Shown here piece by piece: positions 1 through 9,573 of a DNA stretch of 64,000 bases (its first letter is position 1; each line of letters begins with the position of its first letter). The position numbers were made by a program, and so were the translations under genes. Source of the stretch: Mycobacterium sp. PO1. Its GTDB lineage: Bacteria > Actinomycetota > Actinomycetes > Mycobacteriales > Mycobacteriaceae. The stretch is from NCBI RefSeq assembly GCF_017312405.1, contig NZ_BLTG01000014.1, positions 48,391-112,390 on the forward strand, written 5' to 3'. Under the pieces are notes generated by a model. It searched no databases and was not told the DNA's origin. It saw nothing but the letters and a program-made list of their open reading frames with translations.

Positions 1-2985
1 GTCACCGAGGACCAGCAGATGTGGGTGTCGGTCGAAATCTATGGTGATGGGCGCGAGCTCACGTTCACCGAGACCGAGCACCACGTCGCCGCGGCGGTCG
101 ATCCGGTGGTGGGGAATCAGCGCCGGCAGCACCTCGACGGGCCGGGCCCGGCCGGTGTCGGACGGTCGGCGCACCGCGGTTGCGTCGGGCAGGGCGAGCA
201 GCATCTCCTTTCCGTCGCGGGTCAGGCCGCGTCCGGGCGGTCGGGTGGTGAGTTCGCGGGCGCGCCGCCGGTCCATCTCCGAATCGGCCGGGTCACCCAG
301 CCTGAGCTCGATCCGGGTGCCGATCTGGTCTTTGAGCGCCGGGCGGAAATCCGCCCAGCGCGCCGTCGAGAGCATGACGTGCACGCCGAAGGCCAACCCC
401 TGTGCGGCGATTGCGGTGATCGCCGAGTCGAGGCCGTCGAACTCCTGGCGCAGCACCGCCCAGCCGTCGACCACGAGGAACACGTCGCCGTAGGGGTCGT
501 CGACACTGTCCGGCTCGGCCGCGGCGCGGCGGCGGTACTCGGCGAACGACGTGAGGCCGAGCCTGCGCATCGCCGATTCCCGCGCTCGCAGCAGGGATTC
601 CAGCACCGCGACGGTGCGCCGGCACAGGTCGGCCTCGGCGCGGGTGGCGACCGAGCCGACGTGCGGCAGCCCTGCCACCGCGCCCAGCGCGCCCCCGCCG
701 AAATCGAGGCAGTAGAACTGCATCTGAGCCGCATCGTGGGTCGCGGCCAGCGCGGTGATCACCGTCGCGAGCGCCGTCGACTTGCCCGAGCGCGGCGCAC
801 CGACAACGGCGACATGACCGGTCGCCCCGGACACGTCGACGAGCAGCGGATCGTATCGCTGCTCGAACGGGGAGTCGACGATGCCGACGGGCGCCCGCAG
901 GGGCGCGGCGGGGGTCGCGGCCAGCAGCGCCGGTAGTGGCGGCGCCCGATGCAGCGGCGGCAACCAGATGCGGTGCGCGGCCGGTCCGCGTCCGGCCAGC
1001 GCGTGCAGCACCACCTCCAGCAGCGGCCGCGACGAGTTGGCCGATGCCGGGGCGGGAGGTGACGCGGTGTCGGCCAGGGTGAACCGCCGCACCGCGACAG
1101 GCCCCTCTCGACGAACCACGGACAGGTGCGGACCGGAGACGAACGCGGTGTGGAACCGGGTCAGCCGGCCGTCGGCGGTCTTGAGATAGCCGGCTCCGGG
1201 ATCCGGTGGCAGGTGGTGGGCGTCGGCGATACCGATGACCGCCCGGGATTCTGCGGCCGAGAACGTCTTCAGGCAGATCCGGTAGGACAGGTGGGTCTCC
1301 AGTCCGCGCAACCTGCCCTCGTCGAGGCGCTGGCTGGCGAGCAGCAGGTGCATGCCCAACGAGCGGCCCAGCCGCCCGATCGCGACGAACACGTCGATGA
1401 AGTCGGGATGCTGGCTGAGCAGTTCGGAGAATTCGTCGACGACGATGAACAGTGCAGGCAGCGCCGCCATGGACCGATCGCGCTCCCACATTCGCTGGTA
1501 CTGGCCGATGTCGGTGGCGTTGCCGGCCGCCCGAAGGAGTTCCTGGCGCCGATTGATCTCCCCGGTCAGTGCGTCGCGCATCCTGGCCACCAGTGGCGCC
1601 TCGTCGGCGAGGTTGGTGATGACAGCGGAGACGTGTTGGACGGTGTCCATCCCCAGAAATGTTGCGCCACCTTTGAAGTCGATCAACACGAGGTTGAGGG
1701 ACTCGGGTGAGTGGGCGGCGATCATGCCCAGGGCCAGTGTCCGCAGGAATTCCGACTTGCCGGATCCGGTGGCGCCGACACACAGTCCGTGCGGCCCCAT
1801 GCCTCCTGCGGCGGCCTCCTTGATGTCGAGATGCAGCGGCGCGCCGTCGGCGGCCACTCCGATCGGCGCGGTCAACCTCGCGCCCCACACCTGGTCCACG
1901 TCGATCCCCGCCGGATCCTCGATGCCCATCAGCGCCGGCCAGTCCGGCGCCCGACCCGCCCCCGCCTGCCGGCCCGGGGCCGCATCGGCACTCCCGGCGA
2001 TCCGCCGCGCGCAGGCGGTGGCGTCGGGTAACGCCAGCACGTCGAGCGCCACCTGGTACACCACCCCGTCGACGCGGATCGTCGGCGCGGCCGCCGGCTC
2101 TGTGGCATGCAGGACGACAACGGTGCAGCCCGGCGCGGCCGGCGGCTCCGCTGCACCGTCGACGAGGAGCACCCGGTGTGACGCCGCATCGGGGTCGCGG
2201 GTGTGCGGCAACCATTTCAGCCAGTCCCAGTGCGGCGCCGCCGCGTCGTCGAGCAGGGCGGTGACACCGAGATCGTGGGGTGCGTGCAGCATCGCCAACT
2301 GGCACAGCAGCGCACGCGCGACCGATCGTGCCGCCGCCGGCTCACCCTCGACCGACATGCTCCGGCTGTCGTTCAGCCGCAACAGGACCGGAACACCCCT
2401 GCTCAGCGACCACCGACGCACCAGCTCGTGCACCGCGGCGACGGTGACGGGGTCGGCCGCGCCGGCAGGCGGGGTCCGCGGCGCCACCACGGTGGTGGCG
2501 CAAGGCCCCTCGCCCACCCCGATCCGGGCGGTCAGGTGATCGGGGTGCGCCGGGCCCCGCTCCCACATCCGGTCGCCACCGGCCAGGTTCCAGAGCGCCG
2601 CGGGTTCCGGGTGGGCCCGATGCAGGCGGCGGTGTTCCTGGTCGGCCGACTCCGCCAGTGTGGCGTGCACGGTGTCGAGGTAGCGCAGGTATTCGGCCCG
2701 CTGGGCATTGATCTCGGCGCCCCGGCCCGCTCCCCTGGCACCGTAGACGAGGGTGCCGACGAGGGACACGGCCATCATGACCGGGAAGAGCAGGAAGGTC
2801 GGGCTGCGCGGTGCACCCGAGGTCAGATACACCGCGCTCATACCCGCGACGGCGACGATCATCACGACCGGCAGCAGTCTGGCCATCGGGTTGGGTGGTG
2901 GTGTCCGCGGCACCTCCGGCGGAGGGTCGATCACGAGTTGGCCTGGCGGCGGCCGGGACCGCGGCGTTTCGGTGTGCTCCATCAT
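1..2985 (-). CDS. eccC4: ESX-4 type VII secretion ATPase EccC4 (3' end cut by window edge)
   Basis: FtsK/SpoIIIE-type motor ATPase of the ESX-4 membrane complex. The frame is open from an ATG at 2985 to the left edge, giving the first 995 residues of a protein usually about 1,230 long. Residues 1-90 hold two membrane segments. The first ATPase domain shows Walker A GATGSGKS (Lys about 410) and a Walker B ending VVDEF; the second has GAPRSGKST (Lys about 735). The window ends just before the expected third P-loop. A stop lies in frame at 3007-3009, which confines the start. No Shine-Dalgarno is evident, so leaderless initiation is possible. It is divergent from eccD4 across 92 bp. The esx substrates are expected beyond the edge. 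Confidence 0.93.
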   Translation of the reverse strand, partial: MMEHTETPRSRPPPGQLVIDPPPEVPRTPPPNPMARLLPVVMIVAVAGMSAVYLTSGAPRSPTFLLFPVMMAVSLVGTLVYGARGAGRGAEINAQRAEYLRYLDTVHATLAESADQEHRRLHRAHPEPAALWNLAGGDRMWERGPAHPDHLTARIGVGEGPCATTVVAPRTPPAGAADPVTVAAVHELVRRWSLSRGVPVLLRLNDSRSMSVEGEPAAARSVARALLCQLAMLHAPHDLGVTALLDDAAAPHWDWLKWLPHTRDPDAASHRVLLVDGAAEPPAAPGCTVVVLHATEPAAAPTIRVDGVVYQVALDVLALPDATACARRIAGSADAAPGRQAGAGRAPDWPALMGIEDPAGIDVDQVWGARLTAPIGVAADGAPLHLDIKEAAAGGMGPHGLCVGATGSGKSEFLRTLALGMIAAHSPESLNLVLIDFKGGATFLGMDTVQHVSAVITNLADEAPLVARMRDALTGEINRRQELLRAAGNATDIGQYQRMWERDRSMAALPALFIVVDEFSELLSQHPDFIDVFVAIGRLGRSLGMHLLLASQRLDEGRLRGLETHLSYRICLKTFSAAESRAVIGIADAHHLPPDPGAGYLKTADGRLTRFHTAFVSGPHLSVVRREGPVAVRRFTLADTASPPAPASANSSRPLLEVVLHALAGRGPAAHRIWLPPLHRAPPLPALLAATPAAPLRAPVGIVDSPFEQRYDPLLVDVSGATGHVAVVGAPRSGKSTALATVITALAATHDAAQMQFYCLDFGGGALGAVAGLPHVGSVATRAEADLCRRTVAVLESLLRARESAMRRLGLTSFAEYRRRAAAEPDSVDDPYGDVFLVVDGWAVLRQEFDGLDSAITAIAAQGLAFGVHVMLSTARWADFRPALKDQIGTRIELRLGDPADSEMDRRRARELTTRPPGRGLTRDGKEMLLALPDATAVRRPSDTGRARPVEVLPALIPHHRIDRRGDVVLGLGERELAPITIDFDRHPHLLVLGD

Positions 2986-3077
2986 CTGAATAGACGCATC
3001 GAGGCATTAGCGGGTTCCATCCACAGGCGGACGAAGATCTGCGCGACGCCGGGTTGCACCCGAGTTACGTTGATGCC

Positions 3078-4427
3078 GTGACGGATACGTTGCGCCGGGT
3101 GACCGTTCACGCCGCCGGGCCGCGCGGATGGTCGCAGGCCGATCTGATGCTGCCCACCGGTTGTCCGCTGGGCTCGATGATGCCCGAGATCGTCGACGCC
3201 GTCGTCGGGCCCGCCGAACCCGGCGGCCCCAGCTCGGCATCGCCACCGCTGGGGTGGTACGCGTCCCGATTGGCCGGCCAGCGCCTGGACCCGTCGCTGA
3301 CCCTGCACGAGAGCGGCATCGCCGACGGCGAGCTGATCCTCCTGTCGACGACCGAACCGCCGACGCCTCAACGGGTTCCCGGCGACGGGTGTGCCGCAGT
3401 ACTCACCGCCGCGGACGGTTCCACCACCGGCTGGAGCCGCGCCGGGTCCTGGGTCGGCCTGACGGGATGCCTGGCCGCCGCAGCGACCCTGGCATGGTCG
3501 GGGGCGCAGACGCCGGCCCCGGGCCCCTTGTGGGTCGCGGCGGTACTGGCGCTGTCCAGCTCGGCGGCCGCCCTGGCCGTGCGACGAACCGCACACGCGG
3601 CGACGACGCCTGCCGGCCTTGCCGCAGTGGCATTCGCCGCCGCCGCGGGATTCCTGGCCGTCCCGGATCCACCTGCGCCGGCAGCGCTGCTGCTGACCGC
3701 CTCGGCGGCACTGGTGATGTCGACGTCGATGGCGCGCAGCGCATGTCGCGACAGTGTCGCCCTCGGTGCGGTCGTCACCGCTGCCGCCGGCGTGGTGGCG
3801 GTTGCGGCAGTGTGCACGCTGAGCTCGCCGAGGATTGCGGTGGCGGGCTCGCTGCTGGCGGTCACCGCGGTGGTCGTGTTGTCGGTGGCGCCCAAACTCG
3901 CCATCACCGTTGCCGGAATCGGCCCTTCCCACAGCGTGGTCGACGAGAAGCGATCGGCGGATGCGCACCGGCTGTTGACCAGTGTGGTCACCGGTTCGGC
4001 GGGGACCGCGGCCCTGGCTGTCGCCCTGGTCGCGCTCGACGCCGCGCGGTCCCCGGAGGCGACGCTTCCCGTGCGCCTCGCGGCGGTGCTGCTCGCGGTC
4101 GACATCGGACTGGTGTTGTCGCTGCGCCAGCGTGTGCACTCCGACGGCCGACGCCGTATCGCGTTGGGCTTCGCCGCAATGGCCGCGCTGGCGACCGCCC
4201 TCGCGGGCGCAGCGGTCACCGCACCGGCGCAGGCGTACTGGATCGCCGGGGTCACCGGGGCAGCGGGCCTGGCTGTCATCGGTGTGCGCCGTGGGGATGA
4301 GATCGCCAATCCTGTTCTGCGTCAGTCGGTCAACGTGCTGGACTATCTGTCCGCGGCGGCGGTGGTGCCGCTGGCGGCGTGGGCGGGCGGCCTGTATGAC
4401 GTAGCGCGCAACCTGGGCTTGCCGTGA
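3078..4427 (+). CDS. eccD4: ESX-4 type VII secretion integral membrane protein EccD4
   Basis: Channel component of the ESX-4 secretion complex. The first ~90 residues look like the ubiquitin-like domain of the EccD family (VTVHAAGPRGW start, polar and charged). The remainder is a run of Ala/Val/Leu-rich membrane segments, about eleven, as the family requires. The length of 449 residues is close to the M. tuberculosis protein. I prefer the GTG at 3078; a TTG at 3054 is in frame but has no better ribosome site. The stop overlaps the mycP4 start as GTGA, which suggests translational coupling. Gene order eccC-eccD-mycP-eccB matches Rv3447c-Rv3450c. Confidence 0.93.
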   Translation: MTDTLRRVTVHAAGPRGWSQADLMLPTGCPLGSMMPEIVDAVVGPAEPGGPSSASPPLGWYASRLAGQRLDPSLTLHESGIADGELILLSTTEPPTPQRVPGDGCAAVLTAADGSTTGWSRAGSWVGLTGCLAAAATLAWSGAQTPAPGPLWVAAVLALSSSAAALAVRRTAHAATTPAGLAAVAFAAAAGFLAVPDPPAPAALLLTASAALVMSTSMARSACRDSVALGAVVTAAAGVVAVAAVCTLSSPRIAVAGSLLAVTAVVVLSVAPKLAITVAGIGPSHSVVDEKRSADAHRLLTSVVTGSAGTAALAVALVALDAARSPEATLPVRLAAVLLAVDIGLVLSLRQRVHSDGRRRIALGFAAMAALATALAGAAVTAPAQAYWIAGVTGAAGLAVIGVRRGDEIANPVLRQSVNVLDYLSAAAVVPLAAWAGGLYDVARNLGLP

Positions 4428-5728
4428 GGTCGCCCAGGACTCTGGCCGCCGCGACGCTGGTCGCCGCCGCGGTGTGGGCCCCACCCTCCGCGTCCGCGGT
4501 CACCCCGCCGCCGGTGGACGAGAATCTCCTGCCGGCACCGGCTCCGCCGGGTCCGCCGCAGCCCACCACCCGGTTCGGCGACTGTGTCACCGCCGATCCG
4601 ACGGCGTCGGACACCGGCGGCCGGCCGGGCCAGGTCGCCGGACAGGATCTGCGCGCGGTGTGGGCGTTGACCAGAGGAGCGGGCCAGACCGTCGCCGTGA
4701 TCGACACCGGGGTGGCCCGGCACCGACGTCTGCCGCACCTGCGCGCCGGCGGCGACTACGTCTCGAGCGGTGACGGCACCGACGATTGCGACGGGCACGG
4801 CACCGCGGTCGCCGCGATCATCGGGGCGGCGCCCGACCCCACCGGGAACGGGTTCACCGGCATCGCCCCAGATGTCTCGATCATGGCGATCCGCCAGTCC
4901 AGCAACAAGTTCCGGGCCGACACCGATCCGGCCGGTTCGGGTTACGGCGATGTGGCCACGCTGGCAGCCGCGGTGCGGACCGCCGCCGACCTGGGTGCGA
5001 CCGTCATCAACATCTCATCGGTGGCCTGCCTGCCGGCCGGCGCCGGCCTCGACGACCGCGCGCTCGGCGCTGCGCTCGCGTACGCCGTCGACGTCAAGAA
5101 CGTCGTCGTGGTGACCGCGGCCGGCAACACCGACGGGCCGGGTCAGTGCCCGGCAGGCAACCCGGACGCCTCGAGCGACTGGGCCGACGTCGCCGTCGTG
5201 GCGAGCCCGGCCTGGTACGACGACTTCGTGCTGACCGTCGCCTCGGTCGGGCCGGGCGGCGTCGCCTCGCCGTTCACGCTTGCCGGGCCGTGGGTCGACG
5301 TCGCCGCGCCCGGCGAGGACATCGTGTCGCTGGCCGCGGCCGGTGAGGACACGGTGCGGGTCACGGGCACGAGTTACGCCGCACCGACGGTGAGCGCGGT
5401 CGCCGCGCTGGTGCGGGCCCGCTTTCCCGAACTGACCGCACGCCAGGTCATGCGCCGTATCGAGGACACCGCACGCCATCCCGGCGCCGGCTGGAACGCC
5501 GAGGTGGGCCACGGCCTGGTCGACGCGCTGGCAGCGGTCAGCGGCGGATCATCGCCGCGCCCGACGCCGTCGACAGAGCCCCTCACCCTCACACCGGCGG
5601 CGCCGGTCACCGATACCGGCGCCCGGGATACCGCGCTGCGGGCAGCGGTAATCTGCGTGGCGCTCAGCGTGGCCGTCGCCGCGGGTGCCCGGTCACGGCG
5701 ACGCCGCGACCCCGTCCCGGGCGACTGA
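4424..5728 (+). CDS. mycP4: ESX-4 mycosin, membrane-anchored subtilisin-like protease MycP4
   Basis: Serine protease of the mycosin (S8) family that stabilises and processes ESX components outside the membrane. A signal peptide occupies about residues 1-26. The catalytic triad is visible: Asp94 in VIDTG, His125 in DGHGT and Ser317 in GTSYAAP. One C-terminal membrane helix (about residues 404-422) is followed by an Arg-rich cytoplasmic tail. The GTG start overlaps the eccD4 stop. The 3' end overlaps the convergent eccB4 gene by 36 bp. Confidence 0.95.
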   Translation: MRSPRTLAAATLVAAAVWAPPSASAVTPPPVDENLLPAPAPPGPPQPTTRFGDCVTADPTASDTGGRPGQVAGQDLRAVWALTRGAGQTVAVIDTGVARHRRLPHLRAGGDYVSSGDGTDDCDGHGTAVAAIIGAAPDPTGNGFTGIAPDVSIMAIRQSSNKFRADTDPAGSGYGDVATLAAAVRTAADLGATVINISSVACLPAGAGLDDRALGAALAYAVDVKNVVVVTAAGNTDGPGQCPAGNPDASSDWADVAVVASPAWYDDFVLTVASVGPGGVASPFTLAGPWVDVAAPGEDIVSLAAAGEDTVRVTGTSYAAPTVSAVAALVRARFPELTARQVMRRIEDTARHPGAGWNAEVGHGLVDALAAVSGGSSPRPTPSTEPLTLTPAAPVTDTGARDTALRAAVICVALSVAVAAGARSRRRRDPVPGD

Positions 5729-7063
5729 GGCCGCCGCCCGGCTGAGGTCCGGTCCGGCGGGCAGCGCAGCCAGCACCGGCCAGGGGGCGGGCACCGGCGG
5801 GTCGGGCAGACCCAGTGCCGCCGCGGCGTCGGCGTCGGGGACGCCGTATCGCACCCCGGCGTCGCTGACGAGGAACGTGGGTCCGGCTTGGTGTGCGTCG
5901 CCGCTGAGTCCGACGGAACGGACATAGCTGCCATGACCCGCCGGGATCGCCACCGCGTCCAGCGCCGGACCGCCACCATCGGCTTGTGCGAGAGGCAGCG
6001 AGGTGTGGCCTGCCGCCGGCTCGGCACCTGTGAGCAGCGCAGTGTGCGGTTCGGCGTCGGCGTCCCAGCGCGCACACACGACGGGATCGGCGCTGACACC
6101 GGCACGCTGTGGAAAGGTGGTGACGGGCAAGCTGTCGACCACCGGCAGGGCACCGATGCGGTCGGCGCCCACGGCAGGGATCTCCCGGGCCGCCCGGGCG
6201 TCGGTGTAGCGGATGAGATCGGCGGCGACCTGCCCGACGCGCTGGACGCCGCCGGCGAGGACGACGAACAGCTCGTCGGAGGCGGGCGTAGCGCCGGGCA
6301 CCCTCAGCACGGTGCCGGCCGCCATGCCCGGCAGCGCGGAGCGACCGGAGGGGATGTGTGGCGGCACGATCGCCGGTGCCTCCGGAATGGCAGCCAGCAG
6401 CAGCGGGGACACCGGCTGCGGCACGAGTCCGTCGAGCCGCAGGGCGCGAACCACGGCGGGATGGCGCAGGTCGACACGTGCGCGCCAGGCGCCGTACAGC
6501 AGGTAGGTGGGGGCGGCGGGTTCGCCGCGCGCGGTGACCAACACGCTGCGCCCCTCGGTCAGGTCCCGGGGCGCTGCTCCGGCGATGACGGTGGTGAGCT
6601 CGGAACGGGCGTCATCGCACACCGTCCACCGACCGTCGGCCACCGGCGGCGCAACGTGCGGTGGGGCGCCGGGAACGCCGACCATGGGTCCACGCAATGC
6701 GCGGTCGACCGCCTGCTGCGAGACGATCCGGGGTTCTGCAGGGGAACCGATGATCAACCGGGCCGAGGCGAGGTTGAACACCGGGTGCACGCGGTCGTCG
6801 ATGCGCACGTACAACGCGCCGCTGTCCCGGACCAGCATTATCGGTGCGTCGCCGAGATCCCCGGCCGGTCGTAGGAATGCCGGCACGGCCGCGACCGCGA
6901 CGGCCACCACCGCGAGCACCGCCCCGATGACCAACGAGATCGACTGAGCGGCAAGCGGATCGTCGAGCATCCGGGCGTCGCCGCGCACCAGCGCATGTGC
7001 GGTGCGCCGCATCAGGAACCGGTGTCCGCTGATCTGTAGCCGTGTGGTCGGTTGTCGTCTCAT
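5693..7063 (-). CDS. eccB4: ESX-4 type VII secretion protein EccB4
   Basis: Membrane-anchored EccB subunit of ESX-4. The start MRRQPTTRLQISGHRF is the family signature; it is followed by one membrane helix (about residues 40-62, VIGAVLAVVAVAVAAVPAF) and a large extracytoplasmic part with the DLGDAPIMLVRDSGALYV block. A GTG at 7087 would add eight residues, but the family normally begins shortly before PTTRLQ, so the ATG at 7063 is preferred. It is transcribed towards mycP4 and overlaps its end. A small cytoplasmic N terminus and large periplasmic domain fit the conserved topology. Confidence 0.93.
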   Translation of the reverse strand: MRRQPTTRLQISGHRFLMRRTAHALVRGDARMLDDPLAAQSISLVIGAVLAVVAVAVAAVPAFLRPAGDLGDAPIMLVRDSGALYVRIDDRVHPVFNLASARLIIGSPAEPRIVSQQAVDRALRGPMVGVPGAPPHVAPPVADGRWTVCDDARSELTTVIAGAAPRDLTEGRSVLVTARGEPAAPTYLLYGAWRARVDLRHPAVVRALRLDGLVPQPVSPLLLAAIPEAPAIVPPHIPSGRSALPGMAAGTVLRVPGATPASDELFVVLAGGVQRVGQVAADLIRYTDARAAREIPAVGADRIGALPVVDSLPVTTFPQRAGVSADPVVCARWDADAEPHTALLTGAEPAAGHTSLPLAQADGGGPALDAVAIPAGHGSYVRSVGLSGDAHQAGPTFLVSDAGVRYGVPDADAAAALGLPDPPVPAPWPVLAALPAGPDLSRAAASVARDGVAASP

Positions 7064-7105
7064 GAGCCCCTTGGTGAGCGTAACCACGGCCGGGGCGGGC
7101 TCAGA

Positions 7106-7666
7106 TCACTTGTTGGAGCGGCGCTCCCGGTAGGCGGCGACATGTTGGCGGTTGCCGCAGTTGCCCGTGTCGCAGAACTTGCCGGACCGGTTGCGTGACA
7201 GGTCGACCAGCACCGCTTCACAGTCGGGGGCGGCACAGATCTTGAGGCGGCGCAGCTCCCCCGACCGGATCAGGTCCGCCAGCGCCATCGCCATCTCGGC
7301 ACCCATCCGTTGCCACAGCGGATCGTGGATCGACGCCAGGTGCAGGTGCCACTCGGGCATCTCGGGATGGCGGGTCAACCACGGCGCCGCCCGGGTGTCG
7401 GAGAGCAGCGCGTTCACTCCCCCGACGGCGCGGGCCTCGTCGTCGGCGGCCTCCCAGATCCGGCCGAGCCGGTCACGCAGCCGGTGGACGGCAGCCAACT
7501 CGGCAGCGTCGTGGTCGCGCCGGCCCGTCCAGCCGAAGCTGTCGAGATACTCGTCGAGCGCGGCGAGATCGCCCAGCCGTTCACCGTCGACCCGGTCGCT
7601 GTTGATCAGGACAGCCACGGCGCGCAGCGTGTGCTCGGTGTCATGATTGAAAAGCATTTGACTCAT
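7106..7666 (-). CDS. CGNR zinc-finger (ABATE-domain) putative transcriptional regulator
   Basis: Two-domain protein of the ABATE plus CGNR zinc-finger family. The N-terminal part (FNHDTEHTLRAVAVLIN) fits the ABATE ligand-binding-like domain. The C-terminal ~50 residues carry CAAPDCEAV and KFCDTGNCGNRQHVAAYR, whose four cysteines form the CGNR zinc finger thought to bind DNA. An ATG at 7666 has a GGAGGAGG directly upstream; alternatives are 7690 and 7657. It is divergent from an EamA exporter, a pairing that suggests the regulator controls that exporter. The ligand is unknown. Confidence 0.85.
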   Translation of the reverse strand: MSQMLFNHDTEHTLRAVAVLINSDRVDGERLGDLAALDEYLDSFGWTGRRDHDAAELAAVHRLRDRLGRIWEAADDEARAVGGVNALLSDTRAAPWLTRHPEMPEWHLHLASIHDPLWQRMGAEMAMALADLIRSGELRRLKICAAPDCEAVLVDLSRNRSGKFCDTGNCGNRQHVAAYRERRSNK

Positions 7667-7719
7667 GACCTCCTCCGCCAGTACTGTCATGACCGAAGCT
7701 CATTTTACTCCTTACATCC

Positions 7720-7737
7720 AGCCCGCGTAGGCGGGCT
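7720..7737. promoter_or_regulatory. Inverted repeat between CGNR regulator and EamA exporter
   Basis: AGCCCGC-GTAG-GCGGGCT is a perfect 7-bp inverted repeat with a 4-nt spacer in the 98-bp divergent intergenic region, 28 bp before the exporter start. It could be the operator of the CGNR regulator, or an mRNA hairpin in the exporter leader. The role is inferred from position only. Confidence 0.4.
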
Positions 7738-7764
7738 ACCTGGCCTTTCTCTGGAGGTGGAACC

Positions 7765-8823
7765 ATGGCCGCCGATCTGACGCAGTCCTCGCCGCGCGCC
7801 GGCGCCACCCAGGCGCACCAGTTCCAGATGGGTCTACTCTTCGCCATCGGCTCCGCGCTCGCCTTCGGATCGTCCGGACCGTTCGCGAAATCACTGATGG
7901 AAGCCGGGTGGAGCCCCACCGGTGCCGTCACCGCCCGGCTGGCCGGCGGCGCGCTGGCCATGGCCGTGTTCGCCTCGTTCGTGCGGCCGGGATGGCTCAC
8001 CGAGGCGCGGGCCCATGCCCGCACCGTGGTGCTCTACGGGTTGGTGCCCATCGCCGGCGCCCAGCTGTTCTACTACAACGCCGTGGCCCACCTGTCGGTC
8101 GGCGTGGCGCTGCTTCTCGAGTACACCGCGCCGATCCTGGTGGTCGGTTGGCTGTGGGCCACCACGCGTCGGCGCCCCACCAACCTGACACTGGGCGGTG
8201 TGGTCCTCGCCGTCGCGGGCATCATGCTGGTGCTCGGCGTCGTCGGGCCGAACGGGGTTTCCGGTGCCGACATCAACCTCGTCGGCGTCGGGTTCGGGTT
8301 GGCCGCCGCGGTGTGCGCGGCGTGCTACTTCCTCTGGTCGGACACCTCGCGGACCGCCAAGCCCGGCGCCGGGGACGCGGCGCCGCTGCACCCGATCACG
8401 CTGGCCGCCGCCGGCCTCGTCGTCGGCGCGGCGGCGGTCGCCGCGCTGGGGGCCACGGGGGTGATGCCGCTGGCCTTCGCCGCCAACGACGCCGTGATCG
8501 CCGGAATGACCACGTCGTGGATCGTGCCGGTCGTCGCCCTGGGGCTGATTCCCACCGCGATCGCCTACACCCTGGGCATCGTCGGCATCGCCAAGCTGCA
8601 GCCTCGCTTCGCCTCCCTGGTCGGGCTCTCCGAGGTGATGTTCGCCGTGCTCGCCGCCTGGCTGCTGCTCGGCGAGGCGATCACCGGCACCCAGGCCATC
8701 GGCGGCGCCATCGTGTTGGCCGGACTCGCGCTCGCGCGGGCGGGCGACCGCGGCGAGGCGTTGGGTCTCGACGACACGGTGACGTGGCCCGATGCGCCCG
8801 CAGCCCCGGAGGCGTTGCGCTAG
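7765..8823 (+). CDS. EamA/DMT-family transporter
   Basis: Drug/metabolite transporter superfamily protein of 352 residues with about ten membrane helices arranged as two EamA repeats (first repeat from GLLFAIGSALAFGSSGPFAKS; second from the VGFGLAAAVCAACYFLWS region). A strong GGAGGTGG lies upstream of the ATG. Family members export amino acids or other small metabolites; the substrate cannot be told from sequence. It is divergent from the CGNR regulator, which probably controls it. Confidence 0.9.
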   Translation: MAADLTQSSPRAGATQAHQFQMGLLFAIGSALAFGSSGPFAKSLMEAGWSPTGAVTARLAGGALAMAVFASFVRPGWLTEARAHARTVVLYGLVPIAGAQLFYYNAVAHLSVGVALLLEYTAPILVVGWLWATTRRRPTNLTLGGVVLAVAGIMLVLGVVGPNGVSGADINLVGVGFGLAAAVCAACYFLWSDTSRTAKPGAGDAAPLHPITLAAAGLVVGAAAVAALGATGVMPLAFAANDAVIAGMTTSWIVPVVALGLIPTAIAYTLGIVGIAKLQPRFASLVGLSEVMFAVLAAWLLLGEAITGTQAIGGAIVLAGLALARAGDRGEALGLDDTVTWPDAPAAPEALR

Positions 8824-8862
8824 TACGGGCGGCCGATAGCCCGGCTAGCTATCATCGCGAGG

Positions 8863-9537
8863 GTGACCTCCGATCTTGATGCCCGGCCCACCCGACCGAT
8901 CACCCGGCTGATGTCGGTGTGCGCCGCGGCGCTCGTCGCGGCCACCGCCGTCGTCCTCGGCCCGGGCGCCACCACGGCGCAGGCCCAGGGCTGTCCCGAC
9001 ATCGAGGTGATCTTCGCGCGCGGCACCGACGACACACCCGGCCTGGGCCGCGTCGGCGCAGCGTTCGTCGACTCGCTGCGCGGCAAGGTCGGCGGTCGGT
9101 CGGTCAACGCGTACGCGGTCAACTATCCGGCCAGCTTCGACTTCCTCGCCGCGGCCGGTGGGGCCAACGACGCCAGCAGGCAGGTCCAGTTCATGATGGC
9201 CAACTGCCCCGGCACCCGGATGGTGCTCGGCGGCTACTCGCAGGGTGCGGCGGTCATCGACATCATCGCCGCCGTGCCGTTCCCCGCGGTCGGGTTCACC
9301 AACCCACTGCCGCCCAACGCTCCCGACTTCGTCGCGGCTGTCGCCGTGTTCGGTAACCCGACCGCGAAGGTCGGCCTGCCGATGACAGCCAGCCCGGTCT
9401 GGGGAACGCGGGCGATCGACCTGTGCACGGTCGGCGACCCGGTGTGCTCGGACGGTGACAGCGTCCCGGCCCACAGCGCCTACGTGTCCAGCGGACTGAC
9501 CAACGAGGCTGCGTCGTTCGTCGCCGGTCTCGTCTGA
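8863..9537 (+). CDS. Cutinase-family serine esterase (cutinase-like protein 1 of 3)
   Basis: Secreted alpha/beta-hydrolase of the cutinase family that hydrolyses esters or lipids outside the cell. A signal peptide ends near TAQA (about residue 42), followed by the mature start GCPDIEVIFARGT, typical of mycobacterial Culps. Nucleophile Ser126 sits in GGYSQGA; the acid and base are expected in CTVGDPVCSDG and the following PAHSAY. Paired cysteines are present. The GTG start lies 39 bp after the exporter stop. It corresponds in position to Rv3451 (cut3), and is the first of three tandem paralogues. Confidence 0.92.
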   Translation: MTSDLDARPTRPITRLMSVCAAALVAATAVVLGPGATTAQAQGCPDIEVIFARGTDDTPGLGRVGAAFVDSLRGKVGGRSVNAYAVNYPASFDFLAAAGGANDASRQVQFMMANCPGTRMVLGGYSQGAAVIDIIAAVPFPAVGFTNPLPPNAPDFVAAVAVFGNPTAKVGLPMTASPVWGTRAIDLCTVGDPVCSDGDSVPAHSAYVSSGLTNEAASFVAGLV

Positions 9538-9573
9538 CTTCGGACGTCTGACCGGCATACGCTACGGTGTCTT

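Noticed and set aside
293..2305. Long Arg-rich open frame on the minus strand inside eccC4
   Set aside because: It is in another frame of the EccC4 gene; the composition (Arg/Gly/Pro runs) is of a shadow frame, while the eccC4 frame shows Walker motifs.
2342..3007. Minus-strand frame at the 5' end of eccC4
   Set aside because: Shadow of eccC4; the true frame has the membrane segments and starts at 2985.
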